From Sarcocystis neurona (lineage: Eukaryota; Apicomplexa; Conoidasida; Eucoccidiorida; Sarcocystidae): a DNA stretch of 64,000 bases. The position numbers and the translations under genes were made by a program. This document shows, piece after piece, positions 57,001-64,000 of this stretch. Positions within the stretch are counted from its first letter, which is position 1. Every line of letters begins with the position of its first letter. The DNA lies in assembly GCA_000727475.1 (NCBI GenBank), contig KL647295.1, positions 2,068,476 through 2,132,475 on the forward strand, read 5' to 3'. Below the pieces are notes generated by a model. That model was not told where the DNA came from. It saw nothing but the letters and a program-made list of their open reading frames with translations, and did no database searches.

Positions 57001-60000
57001 TCACTCATCCACACAGCAGCAGAAGCGTTCAGCTTTCCTGCTGTGCCCCACCACTAGCGCAGGCAAGGGTGTACATGGGTACAGCACGAGTGCCACAGCA
57101 ACGGCTTGTTTCGCACACTTGCCACGCGGAAGACGCCGGGAACTCGTCCTGTAACGGCTTCACCAGCGCAGTCACCTTCTCGGAGTGTCCCAGCACCGAT
57201 GGCCTGTCTGGTAGATTTCCTACAGCACATGTTATATGGCTCTTGCATCACCACCGGCCTAGCGGCTCATGTATCAACTCCTTTTTTCTACAGAAAAGAT
57301 CGAGCTGCACTCGCGCTGCTCATGCTCATTCCCTGGACCAGGGGCTCACCTGAGTCTGCTGCTGCAAATTTCCACCTTGAATACTGCTGCTGGACAGACA
57401 CGTGCTAGCGGACACCGACACCCGCAGCCGACTTGAGGCCCAAATCTCGCTGCGGTAGCAGCTGCGCTTTTCTAAGTCCCCTTGCCGCGAGAGGAGACGT
57501 TTGCTGCAGTGGTGCGACAGTGTGGAGTGACTGTGTTTTACAAGTGGCACCAGAAGTCCTCAGCTTCCAGCGTTGCTGCGGTGGTCTCTGCTGTGGTTAC
57601 TGCAGCAAACATGTTTGACTCACTGCGTCCGCAGCAGCAGCGGTTGACTTTGCATACAGACACACAACAAAAGGCTGCAGCTTGCAGCATTGCTGCAGTG
57701 GCAACTGATTACCTGATACATGATAATTCCAACGGCAAAGCAGTCGCACTTCTCATCGTAGTCACCGCGGATCATTTCTGGCGCCATGTAGTGCGGTGTG
57801 CCTGCCCGCTGCATTCGCACTCGACGCACGTACCTGAAGCCACGGCAGCAGCGAGAGCGCAACAAACGCCGTAGCCAGTCGTCCCAGCAGCTTTGCATAC
57901 AAGCGTGTCAAGGCTTCACCACAGAAATATAGCCTATACATGTGTATACATGGAGAAGGACTGTACTGTACTTCACAGACGTATACACGCACCTCAACTA
58001 AGAGTATACACAAACAGATATGTACTTCATATATACACACACATGTTCTACTGCATCTGTGTGCACGTGAACAACTGAGACATGGCGCCACCACGGCGAC
58101 ACAAGTGTGCGTAACGACGTACGCTCACACGGTAGTAGGATCCTGTCATCAGTACACAGTAGCAGTACGGCGGTGGACTCATATATATTCGTATACGTAC
58201 ATACGGGAGTATGACACTGTCACGTCTGTCACACAGGTATACACGCCCGAGACGATGAAAGTCTACCCTACAGCAGTCTTCTCGGCTATCTTCGCTTCTC
58301 ACGCACACCACACACAGGCACAAACATCCACACATACATTCACTACGCAGGTGCAAGATCGGTGCAGACGATGTGCAAGAACTACATCCCCCCGCACACA
58401 CACACGTACCCGCGTTCGTATCTGTCAAGCCAAAGTGATAGACAAACAATTAGATGTTTTGCCTCACTGTCCACACGGATCGACAATAATACATACATAT
58501 AGACACGTATGCATGTGTGTACCTTCGGTGTCTACAGAAGTGTCCACCAGGATGGAAGGACGTCAAAAATGGAGCCGCGTCTGGATATGGTTCAACAGCG
58601 TGCGGGCTTCGCAGGCGAGAAAGAAGCCAAACATCTGAAGTAAAAGAAGTAACCTACCAAGGAATGATGTGCCGCCCATTGATCGACGGCAACAAACGCG
58701 CCATAGCGCCGCCCACTCCTCCGCGTTTTTCCTTCACTTCCTTCGCCGTTTCACGTAGTCGTTGCATGGTGTCGCTGAGCCCGAAATCAATCACCTGCAT
58801 GCAGCAGCGCAGCGGCGGCCGCACACCGGCACCCGCAGTGGCAACAACGGCATAGCAAGTGAACAGAAAGATTCCGCCGGACCGAGCAAGCCGCAAGACA
58901 ATCAGAGCAGAGAATTCGGCTCCCCGAGTGGCCAACGCAGTGGTGCAGCTCAGCTGCAACAGCATGCCCCAGCGACTCTTGAAAACGAAAAGCGGCATCT
59001 GAAAGCACAGGCGGCACCCCAGCACGAACCCTACACATGAGCACACACTGTGAAACCGTTGCGGAAAAAGGTTACATATATCTACGTAGACGGGCGCAGA
59101 CTTCTTGCCCATGCTGGAAAAAAAAAGCCTGAGAGCCAATCAGGTCGAACTGCTTCAAATCAAAGAGGAAGTACCTTTAAAGGTGATTCAGCGGAAGTGT
59201 CGACAAAAAGAATGTTTTCAGGCTTCAGATCTCGGTGAACGACCCCACGTTCGTGACAGTACGCGCAGGCGGAAAGGATCTGCCGCATCCAGTGCGCCAC
59301 CTGAGCGGCAACAGCAGCACCATGAGCCAAAAAATAGCACCGCCCGCGACCGCAACGCAGCCACCGTACTCGCTCTCGACGTGTAAACACCACGTCAGCA
59401 AGCGCAGCATCACACGTATCGGCAGATCACAATTTGCACCACCGTATTCGAAAGCAGCGCCTCTCGGGTCAAGACGCGCTGGTCGCCTTCGTGTTGTACC
59501 GCCGCCAGGTGGTCCCTCACCCGCAACAGCGCGACCGGTCCTGTCATGCCGGTGCGTCTTCTGTTGGTCTGATGCAGCTACGCCAGGCCCCAAAAGTTCG
59601 GCGCGAGCTCCGCACCGGCAGGAGCACCACCTGGGATGTGAAAACCGCCAGCGCTGTGCGAACGTGGCAAGAACTTCAGCCACCACCCCTATGCATACGA
59701 GTGTGAGGAATACCGATTTCAAACAATCAAAGCATACCGCCTCACATCTATACGTACATATATGTACAGCGCGTCAGACCACGTCGCTACATCCTGTGAA
59801 CCCATAATTCTTGCAGCACGCAGCTAGCAGCGGCGGTTCTACGGAGCAACGCGTACACGTACACCGTTGGCTGTTCGGCTCGCCTCACAGGCAGAACCAG
59901 TCGATGTGAACTGAACAAGAATTAATGAAGTGCCGCATCGCTCAACGTTAGTCGACGTACGTGTATTCGTCGACACCTCGCACGTACAGAGATACACACG

Positions 60001-63000
60001 ACTCAGATGTCTTCTTGCCAGGACGAGGATGCACACGGAGACGAGCCTCAGCAACGAATCACACAAGGTGGCTGTTCTCAAATGGGAAGAGCAAGAAGGC
60101 GAGACGTGCACGTCGAAGGATGACAGAGAAACACGGGCGACGACGCGGCCTATCAAAATCAGCGGTGAGCCGAGCATGTAATACGAAAAGTCCACTTTGA
60201 AATTTCAACGTACGAGGTTCTCGGTAATGGGACACCGCAGGCGCTCGTAGTGCTGAACAATGCGATCAAAGAGCGGGCCGCCGTGACAGAGCTCGATTAT
60301 CAGGTAGATGGTATACCCGTCCTGGTAGGTCTCGTACAGCTGCTCGCACGAACCGCAGCAGAAAGCGTCGCAACAAGACACCCGCTGTACTAACCGCGGT
60401 CCCACTCTCTGCAGGACACACTCGTTCAGCTACAAGAACAGCAGCGCCAGCAACAGCGATGGCAGCAGCTGTCAACAGCAGCAACCGCAGCTGCAAAGTC
60501 CACAGCGGAGGCAGTTGCAGGGGCACAAGGAGCGTAGAAATCTAACACACGCGAGGATGAAAATGCAGTAGTAAAACGCGCGTCGCAGGTATATAAGAGA
60601 AGCACGTTGATCTTTGCTCACCTTCATGATATTCGGGTGGTTTAACTGCTTCAACAACTCGATCTCTGACTTGATAAGCTCCCACTGGTCAGGCGACTGA
60701 ATTCCTAAACGTAACGCCAGCAAGAGCACAGACCTAGCAGCGACTACCATGGGGACGTGCTGCCGTGTAACCGCGCCACAGACGTGAACAACAGAACAAA
60801 GTTGTCAGCCCCGTAGGGCAAAAGAATTCAGGTGAAAAGAAACGAACGTTCCGGCCGTCTGCCGGCACCAAAAGGCGGACAGAGAGTTGTCGTGGCGCCT
60901 GGTTCACCCCGCACATGGGAACTCAGCTTCACTACAAAACTCCTGTTACGCAGTCACGGGAGAGGACAAAAAAGAGGACCGCAGTCCTCAGAAGAGCACC
61001 AACGAACCTGCTGTATATATCACAGCCGCGACGAACGAGCGACGGAACAGCCTATTACGAGCAATCCTTCATAGGAAGTTTCTGCCGACACACCTGCTGC
61101 TGTAACGCAAAACGGTTGTCCAGCACGTGCCAATCCCTCGGCAAGCAAAGTCCCCTAGACGACAGCATCAGTAAAAGAGCGCAGCAGTCCCCCCCCCCCC
61201 GCGGTGCAGCAGCACGAGTAGGTGACTAACGCTGCCATTAAAGTGAGCGTTCCTGCACGGGCATGAGGCTTCCGACGCTGCTGCTGCGAGCTCTGCTGCA
61301 GAAAACATGCTCCCCTTGCTTCGACGAGTCCAAATATCCTGCGGGGACAGCACCCCGTCTGTGAGGACGACTACCGTCCTCGTTCACTGCGGACTGCTGG
61401 TGCTACGCACTGCTGCGCGTGTCACGGCTCACCACCCACGGCCGCGGCACGGCTGCACTCGAAGCAGCCACAAACGCACAGGAGGACGTACCGATGGTTT
61501 TGCAGGCGCGCCGGGCACCCGTCTTCTTGTGGGTGACGAGCTGAACCTTGCCGAAGGACCCTTTCCCCGCCAATTCACCAAAGAGATAGTCCCGGAACAC
61601 CTCACAGACGCCGTGGTGCGCAGGGTACATGATGTGCGAAGCCAGCTGTACCACCAAATAAAAAGAAACGCGCCGCAAACACCAGGGCGCAGATGCACCT
61701 GCTACCATTAGAGTCCCCACTACGACTTCGACTGCCGCAGCGGCTGAAAACGTCAGGCCCTGTGGGCGGTGGCGCTTCTTGGCATGTGCTACTGGCAGGG
61801 AGCGGCGTTCCTAGCTCCTTTGAAGAAGACACGCACATGCAGAGACTACCGGGGAAAGACAGCGCCGGGGTAAACACGACTGCTCTTCACCGCACGACTC
61901 AGGCGTCCGCGTTTACGAACGTCTTCACATAATATAAGATGACTCGGAACGTAGAAGTAGAAGAAACTGTTCCCGACTCACAAAAAAGACACACGGCACA
62001 CCAAAAAGGCTGGATACTGTCTGAGCACAGCTTGTCTTCTACACCCTGTAGCACCACTCCGCGGCACGTACGCGGCTACACATGGATGGCGTCCTACAAG
62101 AATACCTACACACAAGCAAACGCAAAGATGTACAAGCACGTGTCACGGACGGCCCCCGCACGTTCTGTCAGGTTCACCGAATTTACATAGAGAGACTGAT
62201 GTACGTTTGCATACACATTATACCCTCTGTGAGCAACGGCTGCTCAGGGGCGGTCTAAGGCGCGCAAAGATCCACCACGCAGATACGGTCAACGACGTCC
62301 TTCTATCCACAGGCACACGCCCGGCGGTGTCTTCACCGTATCCACCGGATGCAGCAGGTACAGGCGGGCGCGCGAGCCCCTCCCGTGCTAACCCCAAGTG
62401 CGGCTCTGTCCTGATACACGTCCAGCCAACAACTGATGCCGCCTACCTCAAGCTTGCGAAGGAGTCACGCAGCAGCACGGACAAATACGCATATAAACAG
62501 ATACACAAACAGAGACAGACACACAGAGGGAATCCCTCACGTACGTGTGTGGATATCTATGTATATATGTAAGCTTTATCTGCGACGCTGTCTAATCCAC
62601 ATACAAGACGGGCATGCATCAAGGTACCTCAGCAAGCCACGTTTCAGCACGTCAGAAATAGTCCGTCTACAGAGACCCACGCGACTCCCGTACAAAAATA
62701 ACGTGTGATACTTCAGACGCCCGCCGCCTTCTTTCTGATGGAAATTTGCAGACCACTTTCAACAGCACGCAGTTGTACTGGAGAAATCGACAACTTTCCG
62801 CGCCTGCATCCCACGTGTGCGCTGGTATGCACAAACTCGAAAAAAGCACTTCAGCAGAGGAGTACGTACGCGTACACACACAAATAGATATACGTCTCTA
62901 TGTAAACGACAGTGTGTGCGTCCCACGTCTGTGTGCATACATGTGGCAATACACACGGCGTCACCAGACGACGGATTGGTCTTGTCCTCACGCTTACCGT

Positions 63001-64000
63001 TAGCGTCTGGTCCTTCGACTCCGCGAATACACCACGCATCGACCCCTCACGCATGGTGGAGAGGTCATTCGCTTCTCCACTTTCTTTCCGCTGCTGCAGC
63101 AGGGCGCGACAGGTATATGATGCACACGTCCGCATTCGATATGCCTCTTCACATCCACGCTTGCGAGCACACGGCCACGCAGAAACTGACGTGAACACGC
63201 GAATACAGAAGACGCAGACATACAGGCGTCTTGGCGTACGTAAAGTTGCTTGGCAATGTGAACAACGCACACACACACAAACAACCGTACAGCCACAGAC
63301 GCACGCACACGTCCAGGCCTGCAGACACAGACCGCGCGAAGACGTGCTGGCCTACACCACAGAGAAGGTCTACGTGAAGGCCAATGCTTCTGCTAATCAA
63401 AGCGCTTCCTGGCCCATATAAACACATAAAAAATACTGAGACGGAGACAATCCCATTCGAAGTTTGGTGTCCACATGCTCATATACAGCTATTCATCCAG
63501 AGGCACCCATACGACACGTATAGTCACAGACACGTGCAAGCAGGCGTGCTCTCGTAGAAAATCAGGCCCGCCCCTGCTTTTCAACACACACACGTGCACA
63601 TCGTGCGTACACACACACGAACGTAAAAGTAGAGTTACGTACGTACGCATGCGTATGTGTGTCAAAGTACGATAAAACGAAACTCACCTGTGAAGCAGCA
63701 GACGTGCTCGTACTTGGCCCTACGGTGACTCCACCATGGGGGACCTGGCCACTTCTTTGTTGTTTCTTCACCAGTCTCGCGTGGTGATACGCGTGGTACT
63801 GCAGAGCCAACACAGGCGCAGTAGTCGCAACGGCAGTAGAAGAACAGTGAAATGGACTGAGCCGTCGGGATGGCAACAAACTGCCCCCCTTTTCCACCCT
63901 ACTCCCTAGGAACAGCCGCGGATGCATCGGTAGATATTGGGAGAACGCGCAATATCGCAGGAGAATGCGCCCGTTCACTCGCTCTCCTCGATTGTCGCTC
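51032..64000 (-). CDS. calcium-dependent protein kinase (CDPK), 5' end beyond window
   Basis: Fourteen exons plus a partial one join with every phase matching: 63688->64000, 61492-61645, 60622-60704, 60214-60339, 59175-59300, 58658-58794, 57713-57833, 55986-56060, 55516-55549, 55263-55377, 54052-54275, 53098-53184, 52337-52481, 51216-51281, 51032-51074. Kinase motifs in order: Gly loop [11 protein letters not shown] lysine RACK, helix C Glu in [11 protein letters not shown], catalytic [11 protein letters not shown] in [26 protein letters not shown], and the C-lobe end [13 protein letters not shown]. The junction segment ([20 protein letters not shown]) leads to four EF-hands: [12 protein letters not shown], degenerate [24 protein letters not shown] lacking the last Glu, and canonical DKNNDGFVDFYE. 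The product ends DLVTS. CDPKs trigger secretion, motility, invasion, egress or gamete steps. The basic, Ser-rich N-terminal exon is open to the window edge; myristoylation cannot be judged. Confidence 0.9.
53699..53721. repeat. (GT)n microsatellite in a CDPK intron
   Basis: About eleven uninterrupted GT units, followed by TCTCTCGCACACAC. It lies in the intron between the EF1 and EF2 exons. Confidence 0.95.
61189..61200. repeat. run of twelve C
   Basis: A homopolymer in the intron between CDPK exons 60622-60704 and 61492-61645. Its length is prone to sequencing error. Confidence 0.9.
61646..63687 (-). other. long CDPK intron rich in CA/TG words
   Basis: A 2.0-kb intron between the N-terminal exon and the kinase Gly-loop exon, phase 0 on both sides (donor CAG/GTGAGT, acceptor GGTACAG). 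The plus strand is full of CACACA words, such as around 62500-62530 and 63265-63285. No coding exon with kinase or targeting motifs was found inside. Confidence 0.55.

Noticed and set aside
63250..63330. ACACAC-rich stretch considered as a telomere-like or CRISPR-like array
   Set aside because: Units are irregular dinucleotide runs without spacers of constant length; ordinary microsatellite inside an intron.
1..64000. Transposable elements, viral insertions, organelle DNA fragments
   Set aside because: No reverse transcriptase, transposase or integrase motif, no long terminal or inverted repeat pair, and no organelle rRNA or cytochrome-like stretch was recognised on either strand.

Overview
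This window reads as nuclear DNA of an apicomplexan, most likely a coccidian of the Toxoplasma/Sarcocystis group. The assignment is inference; the species cannot be fixed from the sequence alone. Supporting signs are: genes built from many short exons with GT-AG introns of about 100 to 2000 bases; use of all three stop codons, which argues against ciliates; roughly balanced base composition; CA/GT and CAG/CTG microsatellites in introns; and a calcium-dependent protein kinase (CDPK), a family of apicomplexans, ciliates and plants. Axonemal genes are also present, as expected for a lineage with flagellated microgametes. Exon structures were built by hand by matching splice sites with reading phase. 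Genes where every junction stays in phase and the protein matches a known family are firm; the rest are marked as tentative.

Layout. 1-1347 is the 3' part of a repeat-containing gene that enters from the left edge. 4989-6200 (+) is the 3' part of an unrecognised spliced gene, followed after only 23 bases by 6224-11036 (+), a 1012-residue protein with N-terminal hydrophobic segments. 11337-14897 (+) is a second large unknown protein. 15-24 kb is sparse: a probable bS6-type ribosomal protein (-, 18.5-19.4 kb), some tentative open frames, and three tandem repeats. 24054-25157 (+) is a very small Alba-domain protein.

The 27-40 kb stretch is the best-supported block. It holds a Tctex1-type dynein light chain (-), the nexin-dynein regulatory complex subunit DRC4/GAS8 (+), a tRNA-Glu (CUC) (-), and an RPAP3-type R2TP co-chaperone subunit (-). 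Two are axoneme components and the third belongs to the machinery that helps assemble axonemal dyneins, so the cluster hints at microgamete biology; physical linkage does not prove co-regulation.

42993-48569 (+) encodes a polytopic membrane protein with a short Cys-containing region, about eight membrane segments and a long acidic tail. From 51032 to beyond the right edge lies a CDPK on the minus strand in at least 15 exons, with all catalytic kinase motifs and four EF-hand positions. Two EF-hands look degenerate, and the activation segment is either enlarged or alternatively spliced.

No transposon, CRISPR array, organelle DNA insertion or viral gene was recognised. Intergenic stretches of 1-3 kb contain only short open frames that could not be tied into genes.
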